Assembly: GCA_905372445.1 (NCBI GenBank)
Contig: CAJPPF010000016.1
Location: forward strand, 1 to 23,332
Direction of reading: 5' to 3'
DNA: 23,332 bases
Origin: an uncultured Prevotella sp.
GTDB taxonomy: Bacteria; Bacteroidota; Bacteroidia; Bacteroidales; Bacteroidaceae
How positions within the stretch are numbered: the first letter of the stretch is position 1; the number at the start of each line of letters is the position of its first letter. Positions 7,882 to 14,477 of this stretch are shown piece by piece. The translations under genes were made by a program, and so were the position numbers. Under the pieces are notes generated by a model, which was not told the DNA's origin, searched no databases, and was given only the letters and a program-made list of their open reading frames with translations.

Positions 7882-8798
7882 AACACTTAAGTACTATATT
7901 CTTGGTTGTCGTTCTTATTATATCGTGCAGCAGAGAGCCGCGCGGCACTGTCCCTGCAGGGTTCAAGGCGGAAGTGATGCTGCCCATTACTCCAATAAAA
8001 GACCAAGGCAAGAGCCCTCTGTGCTGGGTGTATGCCATGCTTGCAACTATCGAAACGGAGCATCTTGGGCAAGGTGATTCGGTGAATCTGTCGGTCGATT
8101 ATATCTCGCGGATGTTTCTTGAGGAACAGGCGATGAAGCGTTTCAGTACCAAGGGCAGTCATGACATCAGTCTGCGAGGCATGGCGCCGATGGTAATAGA
8201 CCTTCTTCAACGCTATGGAGCCATGCCTTACGACAGTTATTTTTCACGGGAACCGGTAAATTACAATGTCCTAAGTAGGAAAATAGAAAAGACCGTTGAT
8301 ATGTGTCTTGCCCACAGATATGACTCTGTGCGTTGCCTCGACGAGGTGCAATACCAACTCAACGAGAATATAGGATATATGCCGAGCATGGTGTTCATGT
8401 ATGGGATGAAATACACCTTACTGGAGTTTGCCCACTCTGTATGTCTGCCCGATGAGTATGAATCGCTCACGAGTCTTGAGGCTGAGCCGGTGAATAAAGT
8501 GATAAGACTGCCTTTTGCTGATAATCATTACGACATTACTGCACTTAACATCCCTGCCGACAGCCTCATAAAACGCATGGAGCATTCCCTTCGCAAGGGG
8601 CATCCTGTCCTTTGGGAGGGAGGTCCTGAGGATAATCATGCCGTTGCCGTAATCGGCATGGGCAGCGACAACACCGGCACAGAATACTTTGTTGCGAAGA
8701 ACTCATGGGGCAAAGACAACCCGACCAAAGGACTGCTATATATAAGAAAGGATTATGTGAAAGCCCACACCTCGGTGATAGCAGTGAAGAGAGGGTAG
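7878..8798 (+). CDS. Papain-family (C1) cysteine peptidase lipoprotein
   Basis: The 306-residue protein begins with a lipoprotein signal ending in LIISCS, with C17 as the lipidated residue. The papain-fold catalytic set is visible: Q43 (oxyanion) in PIKDQGKSPLCWVYA, nucleophile C49, H254 in NHAVAVIG and N275 in KNSWG. The overall arrangement (DSVNLSVDYISRMFL, later TKGLLYIRKDYV) resembles the bleomycin hydrolase/aminopeptidase C branch, but that branch is normally cytoplasmic and larger. As a lipoprotein it should act in the periplasm or at the cell surface. The start overlaps the transporter stop (ATGA), which implies translational coupling. Its natural substrate is unknown. Confidence 0.85.
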   Translation: MKHLSTIFLVVVLIISCSREPRGTVPAGFKAEVMLPITPIKDQGKSPLCWVYAMLATIETEHLGQGDSVNLSVDYISRMFLEEQAMKRFSTKGSHDISLRGMAPMVIDLLQRYGAMPYDSYFSREPVNYNVLSRKIEKTVDMCLAHRYDSVRCLDEVQYQLNENIGYMPSMVFMYGMKYTLLEFAHSVCLPDEYESLTSLEAEPVNKVIRLPFADNHYDITALNIPADSLIKRMEHSLRKGHPVLWEGGPEDNHAVAVIGMGSDNTGTEYFVAKNSWGKDNPTKGLLYIRKDYVKAHTSVIAVKRG

Positions 8799-8801
8799 TT
8801 T

Positions 8802-8816
8802 TCTAGAAATTCTAGA
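8802..8816. repeat. Short palindrome after the peptidase gene
   Basis: TCTAGAA and TTCTAGA flank a single A, three bases after the stop codon. No T-tract follows, so it is not a convincing intrinsic terminator. Its role is unknown. Confidence 0.4.
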
Positions 8817-8872
8817 TTATCTACAGCTCTAAGTTCCTCTCTAAGCAAATCTTTCCGGGCGCTCGGGCTTTC

Positions 8873-9073
8873 TTAATATTTTATTCCTGCTGCGGCGAGG
8901 AGACGCTGAATGCGCTCCACCTCTACCTTGAGAGCAGTGTTTTCTTTTTCCAGTTGCCGCATTCGCTCTTCTTCTGCCTTTCGGTAACCGGTGCGGGCTG
9001 CATACATCCGTTCCTTTATGCCGCCATGCTTTACAAACTCTTCTTCTAATTTCTCAAGATAACGGCTTATCAT
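8873..9073 (-). CDS. Small coiled-coil protein of unknown function
   Basis: This short 66-residue protein starts MISRYLEKLEEEFVKHGG and has a strongly charged helical centre. Its C-terminal half (about 34-60) has heptad-like leucines and valines (MRQLEKENTALKVEVERI) predicting a coiled coil. An in-frame stop lies eight codons upstream, so it cannot be much longer. There is no signal peptide. The composition is protein-like, not typical of a shadow frame. It is divergent from blaI, and a TACTAAA motif shared with the blaI control region lies 26 bases upstream. I do not recognise the family. A transposase orfA-like fragment is possible, but no partner gene is present. Confidence 0.5.
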   Translation of the reverse strand: MISRYLEKLEEEFVKHGGIKERMYAARTGYRKAEEERMRQLEKENTALKVEVERIQRLLAAAGIKY

Positions 9074-9097
9074 CCGGCGTATGGGGCAATTCCGTTA

Positions 9098-9128
9098 ATT
9101 ACTAAAAAACAACACCTCTATTACTAAA
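9098..9128. promoter_or_regulatory. Two direct ATTACTAAA repeats between the divergent genes
   Basis: ATTACTAAA occurs at 9098-9106 and again at 9120-9128, a spacing of 22 bases or about two helical turns. TACTAAA is also the half-site of the dyad over the blaI promoter, so these may be additional BlaI sites controlling one or both divergent genes. Confidence 0.45.
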
Positions 9129-9176
9129 TATAAATGTTAAATAAATGCCGTCACGCAAAAAAAACATACAGAAACG

Positions 9177-9207
9177 ATTGTATTACGAAACCTTTAGTAT
9201 ATATTTG
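9177..9207 (+). promoter_or_regulatory. Promoter of the blaI/blaR1-type operon
   Basis: ATTG at 9177-9180, a 19-base spacer and TATATTTG at 9200-9207 fit the Bacteroidota consensus with one mismatch in the -33 element. The -7 box lies inside the dyad at 9193-9223. The leader would be about 25 bases. Confidence 0.65.
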
Positions 9208-9223
9208 TGACATAAATACTAAA
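9193..9223. promoter_or_regulatory. Dyad operator over the blaI promoter
   Basis: TTTAGTAT at 9193-9200 and ATACTAAA at 9216-9223 are perfect 8-base inverted arms. Four of the seven inner position pairs are also symmetric, giving a 31-base dyad that covers the -7 box and transcription start. This is the expected architecture for autorepression by a dimeric BlaI/MecI-type winged-helix repressor. Confidence 0.65.
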
Positions 9224-9235
9224 CGATTCGTAATT

Positions 9236-9643
9236 ATGAAAAAACGTACGGAACCAATGACACTCACCAAAGGCGAAATGGAGATAATGAACCTGTTGTG
9301 GAATTTTGACGGAGAGGCGACGATAAAGGATATCCTCGATCGCTGCGACGAGCCAAAGCCAGCGTATACCACTGTTGCGACATTCCTGAAGATTCTCTAC
9401 CAGAAGGGCTTTATCTCGCAAGAGAAACATCCGACCTCGGGTAAGACATATTTCTACCGTCCGCTGATGACGCGCGAGGAATATACGTCACGGGTTATGG
9501 ACGATGTGACAACAAGTTTCTTCGGCGGTTCAGTGAAATCGCTTGTCAATTTCTTTGTCAAAGCAGAGAAAATATCGACTGAGGAAGTCGAAGAACTACT
9601 GAAGAAAATAAATTCCACTCATGAAGACTCTGCGCTCAAATAA
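9236..9643 (+). CDS. BlaI/MecI-family transcriptional repressor
   Basis: This 135-residue winged-helix repressor starts at MKKRTEPMTLTKGEMEIMNL. An upstream extension to 9134 would run through the promoter and operator and is rejected. The DNA-binding domain (about 8-80) has the family's LTKGEMEIMNLLW, TIKDILDRC and PAYTTVATFLKILYQKGFI stretches. The C-terminal dimerisation helices follow, including LVNFFVKAEKIS. An Asn-Phe pair at 105-106 lies where the staphylococcal repressors are cleaved during induction, so the same mechanism is possible. The BlaR1-like peptidase is 51 bases downstream. It probably represses itself and its partner. No beta-lactamase gene lies in the window, so the stimulus is open. 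Confidence 0.92.
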   Translation: MKKRTEPMTLTKGEMEIMNLLWNFDGEATIKDILDRCDEPKPAYTTVATFLKILYQKGFISQEKHPTSGKTYFYRPLMTREEYTSRVMDDVTTSFFGGSVKSLVNFFVKAEKISTEEVEELLKKINSTHEDSALK

Positions 9644-9694
9644 CCGAGAGCAACCTATGCAAGGAGAACAAATAACATTAATCACCACCACGCT

Positions 9695-11140
9695 ATGACC
9701 TATATACTTAAATCGATCGTTTTTCTCAGTATTATGTATCTGCCGTATATGCTACTGTTGAGGAAGGAGAGTTTTTTCCGTTTCAATCGAATGATGCTCC
9801 TGTCGATAATGCTTCTGTCGCTCGTGCTGCCGATGTGCGATTTCCATTTCCTTTCCATGTCAGACAGTCCCGCCAGCGGCATGCTGCAACTGACACTGCC
9901 TGAAGTGGTCATCGGTGCTCCACGGCATGATGCCCCGACCGCCACACAAACAGACTGGATAACCACCTTATATATAATAGGTATGTCGCTGATGCTGATA
10001 TGGAAACTTGCGCAGGTTGTAATGCTACGCCGGCAGATGAACCATGGCGTGTTGTGGAAAGACCGTTCCGACGGAGTGACCATACTATGCCATATAAACG
10101 ACACTGCACCCTACAGCTGGTTCAACACCATAATAATCAGCAACGACGACTACGAAAAGAATTCTGTAGAGATAATACGCCACGAGATGGGGCACATACG
10201 CCACCGTCATTCGTGGGACATACTGCTGCTGAACGTCATACAGACAGTACAGTGGTTAAATCCCCTTGCATGGATAATCGGCATATCGCTGCGCGATGTT
10301 CATGAATACGAAGCCGACGACGCAGTGCTAAGCAGTGGTGTCAATGCCCTACAATATCAGACATTATTAATAAGAAAAGCTGTTGGCTCCAGTTCCTACG
10401 CTTTCGCCAACAGCTTCAACCATAGTTTATTAACTAAAAGAATCACTATGATGTTACGTAAAAAATCAAGTCCGTGGATGCGTGCAAAGGCATTGTACAT
10501 CATCCCAGTGGCTGTCGTCGCACTCAGTGCCTTCGCCACACCTAAACTAATTAAGAAGGTCGACAAGATCGCAACTGCGCCAATTGCAACGACTTCTGTC
10601 GACAAAATTAATGAAATTACCCCGAAACAGGAAATTTCAAGTAAGAAAATAACCGTCATGACCGAAAATACCGACACGGCGAAAACCGTGGAAGACAACG
10701 ACGAACAAGTGATCACGCGTCCAGAAAAGATGCCGGAGTATCCCGGCGGCATGAATGCTCTGATGGTATACCTTTCGAAATCGCTGAAATACCCAGTCAT
10801 TGCTCAAAAGAATAAAATACAGGGGCGCGCCATCATCAAGTTCATCATCGAAAAGGATGGTTCAGTGAGCGACGTTAAACTATTCGAATTAATAGAAAAG
10901 AAAGACGTAATAGCAAAAAAGGAATCAGAAGAAACTGTTAGCGATGACGACATAACGGCTGATGCAAACGGTCAGACAACAGGACAAGCGAATAAAGAAG
11001 AAATCCAAGCTGCACGCGAGGCGCTAATAGAAGAAGCCCTGCGCGTTGTCAAAGGAATGGATAAATGGATTCCCGGAAAAGTAGGCGGAAAGACTGTAAG
11101 AGTTATGTACGTACTGCCTATTTCTTTCATGTTAAGGTAG
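9695..11140 (+). CDS. BlaR1-type M56 membrane peptidase with TonB C-terminal domain
   Basis: The 481-residue protein has N-terminal membrane segments (about 5-22, 33-48, 88-108), then an M56 zinc peptidase domain with HEMGH at 163-167 and the downstream EYEADD (about 204-209) supplying the third ligand. A further membrane segment lies at about 265-282. After a Thr/Lys-rich periplasmic linker comes a TonB C-terminal domain starting at PEYPGGMNALMVYLSKSLKYP (about 347-367) and ending with WIPGKVGGKTVRVMYVLPI. There is no penicillin-binding sensor domain. About 40 hydrophilic residues (roughly 401-440) interrupt the TonB-like domain. It forms an operon with blaI and probably signals by cleaving or inactivating the repressor. 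The ligand is unknown. Confidence 0.88.
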   Translation: MTYILKSIVFLSIMYLPYMLLLRKESFFRFNRMMLLSIMLLSLVLPMCDFHFLSMSDSPASGMLQLTLPEVVIGAPRHDAPTATQTDWITTLYIIGMSLMLIWKLAQVVMLRRQMNHGVLWKDRSDGVTILCHINDTAPYSWFNTIIISNDDYEKNSVEIIRHEMGHIRHRHSWDILLLNVIQTVQWLNPLAWIIGISLRDVHEYEADDAVLSSGVNALQYQTLLIRKAVGSSSYAFANSFNHSLLTKRITMMLRKKSSPWMRAKALYIIPVAVVALSAFATPKLIKKVDKIATAPIATTSVDKINEITPKQEISSKKITVMTENTDTAKTVEDNDEQVITRPEKMPEYPGGMNALMVYLSKSLKYPVIAQKNKIQGRAIIKFIIEKDGSVSDVKLFELIEKKDVIAKKESEETVSDDDITADANGQTTGQANKEEIQAAREALIEEALRVVKGMDKWIPGKVGGKTVRVMYVLPISFMLR

Positions 11141-11179
11141 TGTTTTTGAAGGCGCATCTCGCTACGCCTTCAAAAAACA
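11141..11179. repeat. Hairpin directly after the BlaR1-type stop codon
   Basis: TGTTTTTGAAGGCG at 11141-11154 pairs with CGCCTTCAAAAAACA at 11165-11179, with one bulged base and a 10-base loop. The T-tract lies on the 5' side of the stem and the A-tract on the 3' side, the reverse of an intrinsic terminator on either strand. Confidence 0.6.
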
Positions 11180-11243
11180 TCAGCAGAAGATGCTCAAAGC
11201 CCCCGGCTCCGGAATGAGAATTTATAAAACAGCCGGCACGCGC

Positions 11244-11353
11244 CAGCCGTAGGGGGGTGATTTATCACGTTCCGCCTTAGCGCAGAGTCCATTGCACGAG
11301 ATATTTGTTTCTCGGCGATTGCTTAAGCGTGATAAATCACGCTCCTACGGCTG
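11244..11353. repeat. Large palindrome with 26-base arms
   Basis: Arms at 11244-11269 and 11328-11353 are inverted repeats matching at 24 of 26 positions, around a 58-base centre. In a plus-strand RNA one of the two mismatches becomes a G-U pair. Each arm contains its own small palindrome (GTGATTTATCAC or CGTGATAAATCACG). The nested structure is that of REP-like or MITE-like intergenic elements. Confidence 0.75.
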
Positions 11354-11401
11354 ACGCCATTGCCCGGTATACGAAAATCCTTCTTCAAAGGGAAACTTAT
11401 C

Positions 11402-11431
11402 TCAAATTTACATTATGAATAAATTCAACAA
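11402..11431 (-). promoter_or_regulatory. Candidate promoter reading left into the large palindrome
   Basis: On the minus strand TTTG at 11431-11428, an 18-base spacer and TAAATTTG at 11409-11402 approximate the Bacteroidota consensus, one base short in spacing. No gene lies downstream on this strand within several hundred bases, so the product would be an untranslated RNA through 11353-11244. Confidence 0.3.
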
Positions 11432-11926
11432 AACGGCTGTTATAACAACAAATACAGCCGATATTCGACAGCACATTATCCTTCATTGACAAAAAACGCT
11501 TGTTTTCGGCATTACAAGAAAAGCGCTGATAATCAGCGTGATATATTTTTTTAATGCCGGCAAAAATAAGAATCAGTTTCAATAACCGCCGTTTCTTGGA
11601 GCTAAAACCGGCATTTCTTGCCGATGAAACCGCCCTTTTATGCGTAAAGAATCATCGTTTTTTGAGAGGAAATGCACTGAATGAGGATGTTTTCAGCTCT
11701 TGTCGATTCTCGAAGAGGTGGTTTTATGCCATGCGGACTTGGCAAATCATGGTATTTGCTTTTCTATTTCGTCAAAAATCACGAAGATGATTTTTCATTA
11801 CTATTCTTGAGATTTACAACTCGCGACAAGACCTTCTTTCTCCCGAATTATTGTAAAAATGATAGTAGAGAAAAAAGAATGTCATAGAAAAGCATAACGC
11901 TGTCTGATGACTGATTTGGAGGTAAC

Positions 11927-11972
11927 AAAAAAAGCCGTAGCAGACTTTAAACGATGTCTGTTACGGCTTTTT
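11927..11972. terminator. Strong bidirectional intrinsic terminator after sufE
   Basis: AGCCGTAGCAGAC (11933-11945) and GTCTGTTACGGCT (11956-11968) form a 13-base stem with one mismatch. An A-tract precedes and a T-tract follows, so it works as an intrinsic terminator on both strands. It lies about 20 bases beyond the sufE stop and ends the long minus-strand gene series. Confidence 0.88.
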
Positions 11973-11991
11973 CTATTGTGTTCTTTCTGTC

Positions 11992-12405
11992 CTATTTATT
12001 GTATAGCATGGCGTAGATTCTTATTTGCTTTATCATTGCCAGCAGTCCGTTTGCCCGTGTCGGCGACAGATGCTCGCGCAGTCCGATGCGGTCGATGAAA
12101 TATAGGTCGGCATCGATAATCTCCTGTGGCGTCTTGCCCGAGAGAACGCGCAGCAAAAGGGCGACGATGCCCTTTACAATCAGTGCGTCACTCTCTGCAC
12201 GAAGTTGCATGCGTCCGTCCACAAGGTCGCACTGCACCCACACACGGCTCTGGCAGCCATCGATAAGGTTATCGTCGGTCTTATACTTATCGTCGAGGGG
12301 GGCAAGGTCGTTGCCCAGATCGATGAGCATCTGATATCTGTCCATCCAGTCGTCGAAGTCGTTGAACTCCTCGATAATCTCGTCCTGTATCTCGTTAATC
12401 GTCAT
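11992..12405 (-). CDS. sufE: SufE family cysteine-desulfurase sulfur acceptor
   Basis: SufE takes persulfide sulfur from the cysteine desulfurase SufS and passes it to the SufBCD scaffold for Fe-S cluster assembly in the cytoplasm. The 137-residue protein is full length for the family. The acceptor cysteine is C51 in LIDGCQSRVWVQCD, the family's diagnostic motif, and the start (IQDEIIEEFNDFDDWMDRYQMLIDLG) and LSPTRANGLLAM near the end also fit. Its start lies inside the end of the U32 gene (11-base overlap), implying coupled translation. No other suf genes are in the window. A strong terminator follows. Confidence 0.95.
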   Translation of the reverse strand: MTINEIQDEIIEEFNDFDDWMDRYQMLIDLGNDLAPLDDKYKTDDNLIDGCQSRVWVQCDLVDGRMQLRAESDALIVKGIVALLLRVLSGKTPQEIIDADLYFIDRIGLREHLSPTRANGLLAMIKQIRIYAMLYNK

Positions 12406-13645
12406 ATTTCACGGTCTTTAGAATGTATAACTTATCACTTGGACGCACCTTGTCAGGCACCGGTATGCTCACACGCCAGCCTTTCTTTGCTATCTCCACC
12501 GGCGTGAGATCGAAGCGTATCTCGTCGGCAGTCACATACATCACTCCCGTCGTAGGACCGGTGATGAGGAGCTTGTCGCCCAGATGCAGTTCGTTTGCCT
12601 CTATGAGAAACTCTGCCACTCCAAGTTTTGAGAAATACTTCATGCCCTTACCGCAGTAGACCTTCTTCTCCGTTGCCAGCGAACCGTAGTGTTTGTTCCA
12701 CTCGCCGAGGGTCTGTCCCTGATAGTAGCCATCCCAAAATCCGCGGTTGAAAACACGAGAAAGGCGCTCGTCCCAATCATCTTTCTTCTCTTCAGTAAAA
12801 GTGTTGTCGATAACGCTCTGTATAGCTTCCTTATAGCACGTGATGACGGTATATACATACTCCGGTCCGCGTGCACGACCTTCTATCTTGAATACGCGGA
12901 CACCCGACTTCATCATACGGTCGATGAAACGAATTGTCTTGAGGTCTTTCGGGCTCATGATGTACTTGTTGTCGACCTCGAGCTGCTCACCGGTATCAGT
13001 GTCGGTCAGCGTGTAAGAACGTCGGCACATCTGCATACACTCGCCACGATTGGCAGAGCGTCCTGTCTTGTCGAGGCTCATGTAGCACTTGCCGGAGATA
13101 GCCATGCAGAGCGCTCCGTGGCAGAACATCTCTATGCGTATCTGCTCTCCCTTCGGACCGCAGATATTCTCGTTCACTATCTGTCTGTAGATTTCAGCCA
13201 CCTGGTCCATGTTGAGCTCGCGGGCAAGAACCACCACGTCGGCAAACTGAGCATAGAAACGCAGTGCCTCGATGTTGGAGATGTTGAGCTGTGTAGAGAG
13301 GTGAACCTCCACGCCCACCTTATTACAATATGACATCACTGCCACATCGCTGGCAATGACGGCTGTGATCTCAGCCTCCTTGGCAGCATCGATAATCTGG
13401 CGCATCGCCATCATGTCCTCGCCATAGATGATTGTATTCACGGTGAGGTAGGTCTTGATGCCATGCTCACTACACGTCAGGGCAATCTCGCGCAGGTCGT
13501 CGATAGTGAATTTGTTGGCAGAATGCGAGCGCATGTTCAGCTGTCCGATGCCGAAATATATACTGTTGGCACCGGCTTGAATGGCAGCAGCCAACGACTC
13601 ACGAGAGCCTACGGGAGCCATTATTTCAAAATCGTTTATATTCAT
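12395..13645 (-). CDS. U32-family protein (TrhP/YegQ-like Fe-S RNA hydroxylation family)
   Basis: This 416-residue protein has the U32 'peptidase' fold, whose studied bacterial members (TrhP, RlhA, UbiU/V) act in prephenate- or oxygen-dependent hydroxylation and not in proteolysis. The N-terminal part is barrel-like (IMAPVGSRESLAAAIQAGAN, STQLNISN). The signature MFCHGALCMAISGKC continues through RSANRGECMQMCRRSY and places four cysteines at about C180, C187, C203 and C207, expected to bind a 4Fe-4S cluster. A C-terminal beta domain follows (VAEFLIEANELHLGDKLLI). A tRNA wobble-uridine hydroxylation role like TrhP is most likely but not proven. Its 3' end overlaps sufE by 11 bases. It starts 76 bases after aat. 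Confidence 0.85.
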   Translation of the reverse strand: MNINDFEIMAPVGSRESLAAAIQAGANSIYFGIGQLNMRSHSANKFTIDDLREIALTCSEHGIKTYLTVNTIIYGEDMMAMRQIIDAAKEAEITAVIASDVAVMSYCNKVGVEVHLSTQLNISNIEALRFYAQFADVVVLARELNMDQVAEIYRQIVNENICGPKGEQIRIEMFCHGALCMAISGKCYMSLDKTGRSANRGECMQMCRRSYTLTDTDTGEQLEVDNKYIMSPKDLKTIRFIDRMMKSGVRVFKIEGRARGPEYVYTVITCYKEAIQSVIDNTFTEEKKDDWDERLSRVFNRGFWDGYYQGQTLGEWNKHYGSLATEKKVYCGKGMKYFSKLGVAEFLIEANELHLGDKLLITGPTTGVMYVTADEIRFDLTPVEIAKKGWRVSIPVPDKVRPSDKLYILKTVKYDD

Positions 13646-13721
13646 ATCTTATAATTTTGTTTCGTATTTGTTGCATTTGTCGGCGATGACATGACAGTTC
13701 TGCCATGGCATACGCCCCATG

Positions 13722-14477
13722 CTATATTTCTTCTTTTTCAGGTCGGAGAATATTCATGTACTCATCATAGGAGATGAAGCGTCCTCCCATTGATTGCAGG
13801 TGAGGCGTCTCGATTTGACAGTCGATCATCTGTCCGCCGTGGCTTTGAAGATACTTCGCGAGGAATATCAGCGCAAGTTTCGAGCCGTTTGGAATGAGCG
13901 AGAACATTGACTCGCCGATGAACGCAGTACCGAGCGTGATGCCATACAGACCTCCGACGAGGCGATAGCCTTTCTCATTATAGTGCCACTCGACATCTTC
14001 CTTGCCCTTAGGCGTTGCATTCGCATCGGGCATCTTATCCCACACCTCTACACTTGCAGCGAAGCCGAGTTTGTGGAGTTTGGTGTAGGCGTCGATGATG
14101 TGCGGTCCGAGCCAGGCTCCACGTTCGTCAATGCGCAACTGCCCACAGTAGCCGATGACCTTATCGAAAGCCTGATTGAACGAGAACTGATAACGCTCTT
14201 TGCGGATAAGAGAACGCATGGAGTGGCTGATGTGAATCTCGTCGGGGAAGATAACGAAGCGTTTCATCGGACACCACCATTGAATCCAAGGGTCTCCATT
14301 CTCGTCGCAGAAGACATTGTCCTCCTTGCGGAATGCGTACCACGGGAAGATGCCGTTGCTGTATGCAAGCAGCAACCGGTCTACCTCAAGATCACCGCCA
14401 ACGGCAAATATTCCATCCTCCTCACCGTCGCGTGGGTCGGGGAAATCGATGTTATCCGGATTTAACTGATATATCAT
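13722..14477 (-). CDS. aat: Leucyl/phenylalanyl-tRNA--protein transferase
   Basis: Aat moves Leu or Phe from aminoacyl-tRNA onto proteins with N-terminal Lys or Arg, making an N-degron for ClpS-ClpA-ClpP. The 251-residue protein shows the family blocks in order: GIFAVGGDL and LLLAYSNGIFPWY near the start, WWCPMKRFV at 67-75, the GAWLGPHIIDAYTKLHKLG block (about 120-138), SVEVWDK, then GGLYGITLGTAFIGESMFS at 175-193, matching the catalytic GES signature, and GGQMIDCQIETPHLQSMGG at 214-232. About 20 extra residues lie between SVEVW and GGLYG compared with the E. coli enzyme as I recall it. Its start overlaps the clpA stop by 4 bases, so the genes are translationally coupled. Confidence 0.95.
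   Translation of the reverse strand: MIYQLNPDNIDFPDPRDGEEDGIFAVGGDLEVDRLLLAYSNGIFPWYAFRKEDNVFCDENGDPWIQWWCPMKRFVIFPDEIHISHSMRSLIRKERYQFSFNQAFDKVIGYCGQLRIDERGAWLGPHIIDAYTKLHKLGFAASVEVWDKMPDANATPKGKEDVEWHYNEKGYRLVGGLYGITLGTAFIGESMFSLIPNGSKLALIFLAKYLQSHGGQMIDCQIETPHLQSMGGRFISYDEYMNILRPEKEEI

Larger units (their letters stand above)
11141..11991. other. Long intergenic region rich in inverted repeats
   Basis: Between the BlaR1-type gene and sufE about 850 bases contain no convincing gene. The open frames at 11554-11790 and 11681-11887 lack family features or start signals. The region holds many hairpins: 11141-11179, 11244-11353, 11433-11459 (CGGCTGT/ACAGCCG), 11524-11538 (CGCTGAT/ATCAGCG, followed by a T-rich tract), 11774-11795 (AAAAATCA/TGATTTTT) and a strong terminator at 11927-11972. 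It could be a decayed mobile element, a set of palindromic intergenic repeats, or the locus of a structured RNA. Confidence 0.6.

Noticed and set aside
9134..9235. Upstream extension of the BlaI-type repressor
   Set aside because: It would translate the promoter and operator, and family similarity begins at the ATG at 9236.
10893..11015. Frameshift or sequencing error within the TonB-like domain of the BlaR1-type gene
   Set aside because: The frame stays open and resumes the domain cleanly on the far side, so an in-frame insertion explains it better.
11554..11887. Two overlapping plus-strand frames of 78 and 68 residues
   Set aside because: Unusual composition, no motif, no start signal, and they overlap hairpins in a palindrome-rich region.
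11907..12098. 63-residue plus-strand frame before sufE
   Set aside because: It runs through the strong terminator and antisense into sufE.
12395..13645. Annotation of the U32 protein as a collagen-degrading protease
   Set aside because: The four-cysteine Fe-S signature points to the RNA/quinone hydroxylation members, and no protease catalytic residues are visible.
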